Of a DNA stretch of 49,024 nucleotides, positions 26,026 to 34,246 are shown one piece after another. The stretch lies in NCBI GenBank assembly GCA_035362715.1, contig DAOSDU010000013.1:1-49024 (forward strand), written 5' to 3'. The stretch comes from Methanofastidiosum sp. (GTDB lineage Archaea > Methanobacteriota_B > Thermococci > Methanofastidiosales > Methanofastidiosaceae). A model generated the notes under the pieces. That model saw only the letters and a list, made by a program, of their open reading frames with translations. It did no database searches and was not told where the DNA came from. The position numbers were made by a program, and so were the translations under genes. Each line of letters starts with the position of its first letter. The stretch's first letter is position 1.

Positions 26026-26229
26026 TTATTCAACGACGAAGATTAATTTAACTGTAGCTTTATATTTAGTTATCTTGCCGTCTGTTACTTTTCCTGTCAA
26101 CTTTTCAACTTCAACGCCCTTAATATTATGGACTGTTTTTGAAGCAACAAAAACTGCTTTTGCTACAGCATCTTCCCAACTTATCTCCGATTTTCCAACA
26201 ACCTCAATTACTTTTGCAACGTCAGACAT
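26026..26229 (-). CDS. Dodecin (flavin-binding protein)
   Basis: This is a 67-residue protein of the dodecin family, which forms hollow 12-mers that store or buffer flavins. The typical sequence VAKVIEVVGKSEISWEDAV, then NIKGVEVEKLTGKVTDGKI and the final strand KYKATVKLIFVVE are present. The conserved tryptophan that stacks on flavin is in SWEDA. I start at the ATG at 26229, preceded by AGGAT; the open frame to 26292 is not needed. It converges with the NUDIX gene, one base apart. Confidence 0.93.
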   Translation of the reverse strand: MSDVAKVIEVVGKSEISWEDAVAKAVFVASKTVHNIKGVEVEKLTGKVTDGKITKYKATVKLIFVVE

Positions 26230-26258
26230 AATAATCCTATTATTATATAATATCTGTC

Positions 26259-26268
26259 TATAAATAGT
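26259..26268 (-). promoter_or_regulatory. TATA box of the dodecin gene
   Basis: The minus strand reads CTATTTATAG about 30-40 bases before the dodecin ATG, giving a short leader containing AGGAT. Confidence 0.45.
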
Positions 26269-26326
26269 TTTGGGGTCAATTAAGAATTGCATTATCTTTA
26301 TTAATTCTTATTTCCCTATTATTGTC

Positions 26327-27075
26327 ATGACTGCACAGAAAGTATCTTTTTTTAATTCGAGAGGACTTAAGATAGTCGGCATACTTGAGGGTGAAGGCGA
26401 TAAATGCGTAATAATTTCTAGTCACTTCACTGGATTCAAAGAAGTTAAGCATTACTTCAATCTCGCAAAAACTCTTTCTGATGAAGGAATATGCGCACTT
26501 AGATTCGACTTTAGTGACTGCATAGGTGAATCTGAAGGTAAATGTGAAGAGATGAGTGTAACTAATCAGACTATTGATATTATCTCTGCAGTTGATTTCC
26601 TTGAGGGGAAAGGTATATGCACTGTAGGGATAATGGGGCACTCACTTGGAGGATTAGTCGCAATAAATGCTGCTGCAAATGACAATCGAATTAAGGCATT
26701 AGTCTCAGCAGCAGCTCCAGCAAAACTTGAGTGGGTACACTCTTTAAAGAAAAGGAAGCTCAATGGAAGAAAGATGGTTACATAACATTTCCCTCTTGGA
26801 AAAGAGGAAAGATAAGGATAAACTATGGCTTTTATCTGGATTTAAAAAATCAAGATGCAACTAAATTGGTACAAAGAATAAAAGCACCAATTCTTGTAAT
26901 CCATCCAGAAAATGATGAACTAGTTTCTATTGTTAATTCACAAGGGATATACGAAAATGCAAATGGTCCAAAGAATTTTATCATTATAAAAGGGTCAGAC
27001 CATATGTTTTCAAAAGAAGAGCATGAGTCTGAACTTATCCGTCTTACTGTAGATTGGTTCAAAAAATGGTTATGA
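26327..27075 (+). pseudogene. Alpha/beta hydrolase, split by a -1 frameshift
   Basis: Two frames together make one serine hydrolase of about 248 residues. The first frame (ATG 26327, stop at 26783-26785) carries the GHSLGG nucleophile elbow (serine), and the second (open 26731-27075) carries the acid in HPENDELV and the histidine in GSDHMF. The break lies between KLEWVHSL and KEKEAQW, so the catalytic triad is divided. At the junction the zero frame reads TCT TTA AAG, which contains the -1 slippery heptamer T-TTA-AAG at 26743-26749; a -1 slip there restores the frame exactly. A lost base (real or sequencing) is the simpler explanation. Family members act on esters or dienelactones. The message is probably leaderless. 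Confidence 0.75.
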
Positions 27076-27129
27076 ATATTATCAATAATAAATAGATATA
27101 TTTTTATTATAGAAAATAAATTAATAATC

Positions 27130-27654
27130 ATGTCATTTTTAGTAATTGCATATCCAGAACTTAAAAAGAAGAATTACGATTGGATTCAAGATTTAAGAAA
27201 TAAATATGACATGCTTTACTATGATGTTGTCAAACCCCATTTTACTTTTGTCTTCCCAGTTTTTAATTTAAATAAAAAGGAACTTATTCATGAAATTAAG
27301 GAAAAATCTAAAGGCTTAAAAGAAATTGATTTCTGCCTTAGATGCGCTATATTAAATAAAGATACCTTCAATGATTACTGGCATGTCTTTTTAGTCCCAG
27401 ATGAAGGATTCAGCAGTATTACAAAAATCCACGATAAATTCTATTCTGGGAAACTCAAAGATGAACTTTTTCTTGCCATTCAATTTACCCCTCACTTAGG
27501 TGTTGGGAATTCTACAAATGCAAATGAATGTAAGAAGCTTGTTGACGAATTAAACGAAAAGAACTTCGAGATTTATGGGAAGATAAAAAAGTTAACAGTT
27601 GTAAACTATAAAGATAAGAAGGTAGAGGATATAGAAACAATAGAATTAGTGTAG
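27130..27654 (+). CDS. 2H phosphoesterase / 2'-5' RNA ligase superfamily protein
   Basis: This 174-residue protein has the two-histidine fold. The first motif is intact as KPHFTFVFP (HxT, about residues 36-44). The second reads FTPHLGVG, with glycine where HxT or HxS is usual, which could weaken catalysis. Members act on RNA 2'-3' cyclic ends or related phosphodiesters. No partner gene is obvious. The ATG has no ribosome-binding site. It could equally be an inactive RNA-binding relative. Confidence 0.75.
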   Translation: MSFLVIAYPELKKKNYDWIQDLRNKYDMLYYDVVKPHFTFVFPVFNLNKKELIHEIKEKSKGLKEIDFCLRCAILNKDTFNDYWHVFLVPDEGFSSITKIHDKFYSGKLKDELFLAIQFTPHLGVGNSTNANECKKLVDELNEKNFEIYGKIKKLTVVNYKDKKVEDIETIELV

Positions 27655-27771
27655 TTATTTTCAATAATTTGTTTTCTTTACTACAATAATCTGCCTTAAT
27701 GTACCCACTAAACTTAAAAACCTAATCAATATATCAAAGAAAAGAGCTTATAATGAACAATTGGTGGTTAT

Positions 27772-29688
27772 ATGACATATAATGTTTCTGAAAAAATTAT
27801 ATCTTCTCACCTAGTTGAGGGTGAGATGCAAAGTCAAAGTCTTATTGGAATTAGAATTGATCAGACTCTTACTCAAGACGCAACAGGTACTCTTGCTTAC
27901 TTACAGTTTGAGGCAATGGGAGTACCCAAGGTAAAAACCGAGCTATCTGTAAGTTATATTGATCACAATACTTTACAGACCTCTTTTGAAAATGCTGATG
28001 ACCATAGGTATCTGCAGAGTGTTGCAAAAAAATATGGGCTAATATTTTCTAGGCCAGGTAATGGCATATGCCACCAGCTTCACCTTGAGAGATTTGGCAT
28101 TCCGGGGAAGACACTTCTTGGGTCTGACAGCCACACACCAACGGGCGGTGGTATTGGCATGATCTCTATGGGGGCAGGAGGGCTCGACGTTGCACTTGCA
28201 ATGGCAGGAGAACCTTTCTATTTGAAAATGCCAAACATCGTAGAAGTTTGTCTTGATGGAAAGCTTTCTGAATGGACTTCTGCAAAGGATGTAATACTAG
28301 AATTACTAAGAAGATTATCCGTTAAGGGCGGAGTTAATAAAATATTTGAATTTACTGGAAAAGGTATTGAGAGCTTATCTGTCCCAGAAAGAGCAACAAT
28401 TACAAACATGGGTACTGAACTTGGGGCAACAACTTCGATTTTCCCAAGTGACAAAATCACAAAAAAATTCATGGAATCCGAGAGTAGAGGAAATCAATGG
28501 CAAAAAATTGAAGCTGATAAAGGCGCAGAATATTCTGAGTCTATTTCAATTGATTTAGACAAATTAGAGCCAATGATAGCAAAACCCCATATGCCCGATA
28601 ATGTTGTCAAAATAAGCGAGATTGAAGGGACAAAAGTATCTCAAGTTGCAATTGGAAGTTGTACTAATTCATCATACAAAGATTTGGCTTTAGTTTCTGA
28701 AGTTCTTAAAGGAAAGGCAGTTCATCCTAATGTGAGCCTTGTAGTATCTCCTGGATCTAAGCAAGTCCTGTCTATGATAGTTAAAGATGGTCATTTGAAG
28801 AACATTGTTGATGCCGGAGGAAGGATTTTGGAATGCACATGCGGGCCATGTATTGGGATGGGTCAAGCTCCAAACTCTGAAGGTACGTCACTTAGAACCT
28901 TCAACAGAAATTTCAAAGGCAGAAGCGGTACAAAAGATGCAGATATTTACCTAGTAAGCCCTGAAGTTGCAGTTGCAGCAGCTCTTTACGGAGTTATCAC
29001 TGACCCTAGAAAATTAGGCAAATACCCAAAGGTAGAGATGCCAGTAAAATTTGAGATAAACGATAATATGTTTATTTTTCCAACTGAAAGTGGAAAAGAT
29101 GTCGAGATTATTAGGGGCCCAAATATAAAACCGGTACCAAGAAACGAAAGTCTAAAAGACCCTTTGAGAGGTTCAGTTCTTTTGAAAACTGGGGACAATA
29201 CCACAACTGACGATATAATGCCTGCAGGAGCAAAGATTTTACCACTTAGGTCAAATATACCAAAAATTTCTGAATACGCATTTGAAAGGATAGACAAAGA
29301 CTTTCCTTCAAGGGCTAAAGCCAAGGGCGGCGGATTCATTGTCGGGGGGTCAAATTATGGCCAAGGGTCTTCAAGAGAGCATGCGGCAATTGCTCCAATG
29401 TTCTTGGGTGTTAGGGCCGTAATTGCAAAAAGCTTTGCAAGGATCCACCATGCAAATTTAGTTAACTTTGGGATAGTCCCATTAACATTTTCTGATGAAA
29501 AGGGCTATGACAGAATTGACTTTGGCGATGAGCTAGTAATTGAGATAGGTGATTTTAGTAATATAATATGTAAAAATACTACTAAGAAAGAGAGCTACAA
29601 GCTCAATAAAAATCTTTTAGGTAGAGATCTAGATCTTTTGAAGGCCGGAGGGGCCTTAAATTACGTATATAACAAAATGAGGAGATAA
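27772..29688 (+). CDS. acn: Aconitate hydratase, single-chain (Aquifex-type) form
   Basis: This enzyme interconverts citrate and isocitrate with a [4Fe-4S] cluster. Its three cysteine ligands are C297 (GSCTNSSY) and C357/C360 (TCGPCIGMG). The substrate-binding GSDSHTPTGGGIG block and the swivelling-domain motif GGSNYGQGSSREHAA are also present. At 638 residues it is shorter than AcnA and resembles the single-chain Aquifex-type group, distinct from the two-subunit LeuCD/HacAB enzymes. GGTGG lies before the ATG. Isocitrate dehydrogenase starts two bases after its stop, which confirms the substrate direction. No citrate synthase is in the window. Confidence 0.93.
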   Translation: MTYNVSEKIISSHLVEGEMQSQSLIGIRIDQTLTQDATGTLAYLQFEAMGVPKVKTELSVSYIDHNTLQTSFENADDHRYLQSVAKKYGLIFSRPGNGICHQLHLERFGIPGKTLLGSDSHTPTGGGIGMISMGAGGLDVALAMAGEPFYLKMPNIVEVCLDGKLSEWTSAKDVILELLRRLSVKGGVNKIFEFTGKGIESLSVPERATITNMGTELGATTSIFPSDKITKKFMESESRGNQWQKIEADKGAEYSESISIDLDKLEPMIAKPHMPDNVVKISEIEGTKVSQVAIGSCTNSSYKDLALVSEVLKGKAVHPNVSLVVSPGSKQVLSMIVKDGHLKNIVDAGGRILECTCGPCIGMGQAPNSEGTSLRTFNRNFKGRSGTKDADIYLVSPEVAVAAALYGVITDPRKLGKYPKVEMPVKFEINDNMFIFPTESGKDVEIIRGPNIKPVPRNESLKDPLRGSVLLKTGDNTTTDDIMPAGAKILPLRSNIPKISEYAFERIDKDFPSRAKAKGGGFIVGGSNYGQGSSREHAAIAPMFLGVRAVIAKSFARIHHANLVNFGIVPLTFSDEKGYDRIDFGDELVIEIGDFSNIICKNTTKKESYKLNKNLLGRDLDLLKAGGALNYVYNKMRR

Positions 29689-29689
29689 C

Positions 29690-30889
29690 ATGAGCGGAGA
29701 TTTAATCACAATAAAATCAGGAAAGATTGACGTTCCTGATTATCCAATAATTCCTTTCATTGAAGGGGATGGGATAGGGCCTGACATATGGAAGGCCTCA
29801 CAGAAGATCATTGACGCTGCTGTTCAAAAAGCATATGGAAGTAAAAGGAAAATTTACTGGGCCGAAGTTTTAGCTGGAGAAAAAGCTTTCAATAAAACAA
29901 AAAGTTGGCTTCCCGATGAAACAGTTCATAAGATAAAAGAATGTGTAGTTGGTATCAAGGGACCTTTGACAACACCAGTTGGAGGGGGAATCCGAAGTAT
30001 TAATGTTACACTAAGGCAAGTTCTTGATCTTTATGCATGCATTAGGCCAGTAAGTTATTACACTGGTATCCCTTCTCCAGTGAAGCATCCAGAATATGTT
30101 AACATGATTGTTTTCAGAGAAAATACAGAAGATGTTTACTCAGGCATTGAATGGCAAGCTGGGTCAGATGAGGCAAATAAAATTATTTCCTATCTTGAAA
30201 CTCAGTTTGGAGTAAAAATAAGAAAGAATTCTAGTATTGGAATAAAGCCAATTTCAGAGTTTGGAACGAAAAGAATCGTTAAGAAAGCATTTGATTATGC
30301 CCTTGAAAACAATAGAAAATCTGTAACAGTAGTCCACAAGGGAAACATAATGAAGTACACCGAAGGAGCTTTCAAGAACTGGGCATATGATCTTGCCAAT
30401 CAGGATTACAAAGGAAAAATTATCCCTTACACCGAATATAAAAACTCTGGGATAGTTCTAAAAGATGCTATAGCTGACAATATGTTCCAACAGATTATTT
30501 TGAGGCCAGCTGAATATGATGTACTTGTCATGCCAAATCTTAACGGTGATTATTTCTCAGATGCTCTTGCGGCCCAAGTTGGTGGACTTGGAATAGCTCC
30601 TGGTGGAAATGTAGGTGATGGATATGCAGTGTTCGAGGCAACACACGGAACTGCCCCAAAGTATGCGGGCATGGACAAAGTAAATCCCGGTTCATTACTA
30701 CTTTCCGGTGTCATGATGCTAAACTATCTTGGGTGGAAAGAAGCTGGATTTTTAGTTGAGAAAAGCTTTGGTGAAACAATAAAGCAGAAATATGTAACCT
30801 ATGATTTTGCAAGGCAGATGGAAGGCGCAACTGAAGTTAAGTGTTCAGAGTTTGGTGAAAGGATAATCAAGAATATTGGTAAAATCTAA
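29690..30889 (+). CDS. icd: Isocitrate dehydrogenase, NADP-type
   Basis: This enzyme oxidises isocitrate to 2-oxoglutarate. It has the E. coli-like layout: FIEGDGIGPDIW, GGGIRSINVTLRQ with the substrate-binding serine at about residue 103 (the site phosphorylated in E. coli), IRPVSYYTGIPSPVKHPE, the Asp-rich catalytic region and HGTAPKYAGMDKVNP. The Lys-Tyr after HGTAP is the determinant of NADP use in E. coli Icd. The length of 399 residues is typical. It forms an operon with acn. Downstream, gdhA and korAB in the window could use its product. Confidence 0.94.
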   Translation: MSGDLITIKSGKIDVPDYPIIPFIEGDGIGPDIWKASQKIIDAAVQKAYGSKRKIYWAEVLAGEKAFNKTKSWLPDETVHKIKECVVGIKGPLTTPVGGGIRSINVTLRQVLDLYACIRPVSYYTGIPSPVKHPEYVNMIVFRENTEDVYSGIEWQAGSDEANKIISYLETQFGVKIRKNSSIGIKPISEFGTKRIVKKAFDYALENNRKSVTVVHKGNIMKYTEGAFKNWAYDLANQDYKGKIIPYTEYKNSGIVLKDAIADNMFQQIILRPAEYDVLVMPNLNGDYFSDALAAQVGGLGIAPGGNVGDGYAVFEATHGTAPKYAGMDKVNPGSLLLSGVMMLNYLGWKEAGFLVEKSFGETIKQKYVTYDFARQMEGATEVKCSEFGERIIKNIGKI

Positions 30890-31146
30890 TCCTTATTCTT
30901 TACTTTCTTTTTCTTTTGTATAACTTCTTTTCTGAATTCCTCAACATCTGATTCTGGGATTTCTGGGAAGTATAAAAGGTCATCAATGAACAGACTTTCT
31001 TTGATACTACCATAACCACATTCTTTGCAGATATCCCTTACCATGTAATTAAATGATTCTACAGAGACATCAGTACTGCCACAGTTTGGGCAGATTTTAA
31101 TATATCCTTTCATGCGCGTGTCATTTTCTGGTTTTTTCTTCTTCAT
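30886..31146 (-). CDS. Small zinc-ribbon protein
   Basis: This is an 86-residue protein of unknown function. A four-cysteine zinc ribbon (ICPNCGSTDVSVESFNYMVR then DICKECGYG) occupies residues 18-45. It is followed by an acidic segment (IDDLLYFPEIPESDVEEF) and a Lys-rich tail. Such stand-alone ribbons are common in archaea. The ATG has no clear ribosome-binding site. The last four bases overlap the icd end on the other strand. Confidence 0.7.
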   Translation of the reverse strand: MKKKKPENDTRMKGYIKICPNCGSTDVSVESFNYMVRDICKECGYGSIKESLFIDDLLYFPEIPESDVEEFRKEVIQKKKKVKNKD

Positions 31147-31191
31147 AAGCTATCAGAATATTCTATCAGTCTTTCTATTATAAAAATCTAT

Positions 31192-31656
31192 TTAATCAAG
31201 GTAGTACATTCTTACCTTTTTATCGCTAGATGTAAGCGTCCCGACCTCTTTAAAGCCAATCTTATCGTGGAATATCAATGAGCCTTCATTTGATGGATTA
31301 ATTGACACTTCTGCCACAAGAGGTATGTCTCCTTTTGTATCTATTAATTCTCTATAAAGTAGAGAAGCAATTCCCTTCCCTCTCATTGACTCATCTACTA
31401 TTACTCTGTCAATGTAGTAAAATTTCTTGAATTTATTTTTAAACCATAGGAAGTTTATGCTATCATAATCGGTATTCTGATTCATAGCCATCAAGAATCC
31501 AACAATTCTATCATTAGTCTCAAATACATTAAAAATGGGGATATCCATGTAATTTTGAAAGAAATCAATTTCTTTTTTACCGACCCATTTTGATTCTCTG
31601 TTGTTAAGATCTAAGATTCTAGGTAAGTCTTTTTCTTTGGCTCTTCTAATACTCAT
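31192..31656 (-). CDS. GNAT-family acetyltransferase
   Basis: This is a 154-residue N-acetyltransferase. The acetyl-CoA pyrophosphate-binding motif is in VDESMRGKGIASLLYREL (about residues 84-101), with the preceding YYIDRVIV strand and a C-terminal FHDKIGFKEVGTL as in other GNAT enzymes. The substrate is not predictable. Confidence 0.88.
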   Translation of the reverse strand: MSIRRAKEKDLPRILDLNNRESKWVGKKEIDFFQNYMDIPIFNVFETNDRIVGFLMAMNQNTDYDSINFLWFKNKFKKFYYIDRVIVDESMRGKGIASLLYRELIDTKGDIPLVAEVSINPSNEGSLIFHDKIGFKEVGTLTSSDKKVRMYYLD

Positions 31657-31764
31657 TAAATTATTAAAATCAACATTTATATTAAAATCTTTAGCCTATT
31701 CTTCAATTAATGTTAGTTTTATAAAATATGAAAATATCTGTATCGGATAAGACAGGTGCATTCT

Positions 31765-32852
31765 ATGAATCAGTCATTACTTGATCTTGAAACAATTGAT
31801 TGGGATTCGTTTTTTCTTGATAATTTCACTATATTTCAAGAAGAGGGACTAATACCAGGCCGTATTACAGAGGTCCAGCGTAAAAGTTACATGGCGCTTA
31901 CCGAAACTGGAGAAATTGAAACTAGAGTTTCAGGTAAATTTAGATTCACTGCCGAAGACAAAACTTCTTTTCCGGTCGTTGGGGATTGGGTAGCCATAAA
32001 GATGGAAACGGCTAGTAAGGGTACCATCCATGCCGTTCTTCCAAGAAAGAGCAAATTCTCTAGAAAGATTGCAGGTAAGATTACAGAAGAACAGGTATTA
32101 CTTGCAAATGTTGATTTCGTTTTTATTGTATCGGGTCTTGACAATGATTTCAACATTCAAAGAATTGAGAGGTACCTTACTCTAGTTTCAAAAAGTGGGT
32201 CAAAACCTGTTATAATATTGAACAAATCAGATATTTGTGAGGATCTTGATCAAAGATTGGAGGAAGTTAAGAGGATAGACCCAACAATCCCCATACACAC
32301 ATTGAGCGCTGAGCTTAACGAAGGCTTAGAATCTCTTGATCAATATCTTGGCAAAGGAAAAACGATAGCGCTTCTGGGGTCTTCTGGAGTTGGAAAGTCT
32401 ACTATTATCAATAAACTACTTGGTACAAATCGTCAAAAAGTTGGATCAGTTAGGAAATCGGATAGTCATGGGAGACACATTACAACATATCGTGAGATGT
32501 TCATGCTTCCTAATGGGGGATGATTATAGATAATCCAGGCATGCGAGAGCTCCAATTGTGGTCTGATGGTGAAGACGTAAGTGATGTTTTTTCTGATATC
32601 GAAGCGCTTTCTGAAAACTGTAAATTTTCTGATTGTACCCATTTAAATGAGCCGGGTTGTGCAGTAAAGAATGCTATTGAAAATGGCGAACTTGAATTGC
32701 GTAGATACCAGCATTATATGAAACTCAAAAAAGAAATAGAATACCTTTCTATTAAGCAGAATGAGATGACTAGGATAACTGAGAAAGCAAGAGGGCGTGG
32801 CATGTCTAAAAAAATAAAACTGATAAGAAAAATGAGGTCTGATAAATTTTAG
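31765..32852 (+). pseudogene. rsgA: RsgA (YjeQ) ribosome-maturation GTPase, split by a -1 frameshift
   Basis: This is a circularly permuted GTPase that assists 30S subunit maturation in bacteria. The N-terminal OB domain (about residues 30-100) is followed by G4 NKSD (153-156), G5 SAE, G1 GSSGVGKS (205-212) and G2 around T240. The first frame ends at LPNGG (stop 32521-32523). The second frame supplies G3 (DNPGMREL), the zinc site CKFSDCTHLNEPGC and the C-terminal helix. A single missing base in the G5 run (AATGGGGGATG) explains the break. The two frames also meet as ATGA (32520-32523), so coupled translation into two chains is possible. RsgA is uncommon in archaea; a bacterial origin is likely. 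Confidence 0.8.
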
Positions 32853-32923
32853 GTTAATAAACTTAGTAAAATTATAAAGCATATTTTCAAAACCTTTAAA
32901 ACTATCCTTTTGTTAAAATATAC

Positions 32924-33367
32924 ATGGCAACTTTAAATCACATAGCTTTACTTGTTTCAAATCTTGAAATGTCAAAAAAATTCTATAAAGAAACATTAGG
33001 TTTAGAAACAGTCTTTGAACACCCAATAGGTGGTGAACAGTTCGAAAAAGTAACTGGTATAGAAGGCTTTGACGTTGTATTCGCAGTATTATCCGATCCA
33101 AAATCAAAAGTTAATATAGAATTAGTAGAATTCAAAAGTGGACTTATGGAAAGCCCTTCAATGCTCAATCATATAGCATTTGAAGTTGAAGATGTGGATG
33201 CATTTCATGAAAAATTTGTAAATAATTCTATAGAAACAGTATCAGAACCAGTTACACTAACTCATCCACACCCAAAAATCAATGGTAAGAGATTTTTTTA
33301 TTTTTATGATCCAGATGGAAACATAATCGAAGTATATAATAAAAAAGAAGGATTATATTCAGAATAA
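32924..33367 (+). CDS. VOC/glyoxalase-fold protein
   Basis: This is a 147-residue protein made of two beta-alpha-beta-beta-beta modules. Candidate metal ligands are H6 (LNHIALLV), E in NIELVEF, H in LNHIAFEV and E in NIIEVY, the order seen in glyoxalase I-type enzymes. It resembles glyoxalase I or methylmalonyl-CoA epimerase-like members. The substrate is uncertain. It has a leaderless-looking ATG. Confidence 0.85.
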   Translation: MATLNHIALLVSNLEMSKKFYKETLGLETVFEHPIGGEQFEKVTGIEGFDVVFAVLSDPKSKVNIELVEFKSGLMESPSMLNHIAFEVEDVDAFHEKFVNNSIETVSEPVTLTHPHPKINGKRFFYFYDPDGNIIEVYNKKEGLYSE

Positions 33368-33380
33368 ATAATATTTTAAT

Positions 33381-34121
33381 TTATTCAGTCAGATAAGTAA
33401 ATCTTATGCCCATGCCTTCCTTGACTTTATATCGTATGTTCATGCCTATGAGCAATGCCGTTATTGGCTCAATGAGTCTTGCATTTTGTAATAGTCCACC
33501 ATCAATCGCTCTTGCTCCAGGTATGTCTTTTGCAAGTTCCATTATTCCCTTTCTTGCATCCTTTGAACCACCACATACGATTACATCACAATCAACTGTA
33601 TTTGCTAGGTCAGAAAGTCTATCTGCGCTTACATTCTGAAATGCGCTGATTACTTGAACATTCTCTGGTACTAAGCTCTGAATAACTTCTGCTGCACTCC
33701 CTTCCCAAGGGGAAATAACTGTCGTGGCTTTTCCACCAACTGCAGTTGAAAGAGGTACAACTACAGATACGACAGTTTTCCCCTCAGTTAAAGCCTCTTT
33801 AATAGACGCTACAGTAGGGATAAGATGCGAATAAGGAACACTTATCACAATTATATCTGCTTTTTTTGCTGCTTCTAGATTATCGAATCCTAGTATCTTT
33901 GCTTCAGGAACTTTTTCCTTTATAGCTTGGACATCAGACCTTTCTATTTCTAATAAAGAACATGCAGTATCAATACATATTTCCTTCAAGTTATCGGCAG
34001 ATGCACAAGCCTTGCTTTCTTCTCTAGATCCAATAAAGATTTCATGTCCAGCCCTAGCCCATCTTAAAGCAAGTCCCGTGCCTTGTCCGCCAGTTCCCCC
34101 AATAATGGCAATTTTCTTCAT
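33381..34121 (-). CDS. npdG: F420H2:NADP oxidoreductase (NADPH-dependent F420 reductase)
   Basis: This enzyme moves hydride between coenzyme F420 and NADP, linking methanogen-type and biosynthetic electron pools. The N-terminal Rossmann motif is KIAIIGGTGGQGTGLALRWA, followed by IGSREESKA, which contacts the NADP phosphate. VISVPYSHLIP, SAAEVIQSLVP and the AIDGGLLQNARLIEPIT helix are family-specific. I use the ATG at 34121 because AAGG and GAT precede it and the Rossmann strand starts there; the open frame begins at 34181. Finding F420 chemistry supports a methanogen, although other archaea and actinobacteria also use F420. Confidence 0.93.
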   Translation of the reverse strand: MKKIAIIGGTGGQGTGLALRWARAGHEIFIGSREESKACASADNLKEICIDTACSLLEIERSDVQAIKEKVPEAKILGFDNLEAAKKADIIVISVPYSHLIPTVASIKEALTEGKTVVSVVVPLSTAVGGKATTVISPWEGSAAEVIQSLVPENVQVISAFQNVSADRLSDLANTVDCDVIVCGGSKDARKGIMELAKDIPGARAIDGGLLQNARLIEPITALLIGMNIRYKVKEGMGIRFTYLTE

Positions 34122-34149
34122 TTTAATCAACCTTAGAATACATTTCACT

Positions 34150-34166
34150 TGTCTGTATATAAAAAG
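34150..34166 (-). promoter_or_regulatory. TATA box of npdG
   Basis: The minus strand reads CTTTTTATATACAGAC about 30-45 bases before the npdG ATG. npdG is therefore likely transcribed on its own and not only from the methyltransferase upstream. Confidence 0.45.
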
Positions 34167-34246
34167 TTTTTGAGAGAGCACTCTCTAAAAGAATGAATAG
34201 ATTTGAAAAATTAATTAAAAAAAGAATAAGAAAAAAATAAAATAAT

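Noticed and set aside
26276..26641. 121-residue minus-strand frame over the alpha/beta hydrolase
   Set aside because: The plus strand carries a clear hydrolase with GHSLGG; the antisense frame has no recognisable domain.
27772..29688. Reading acn as homoaconitase or LeuC/HacA
   Set aside because: It contains both the cluster-binding part and the swivelling domain in one chain and is paired with icd, which favours aconitase.
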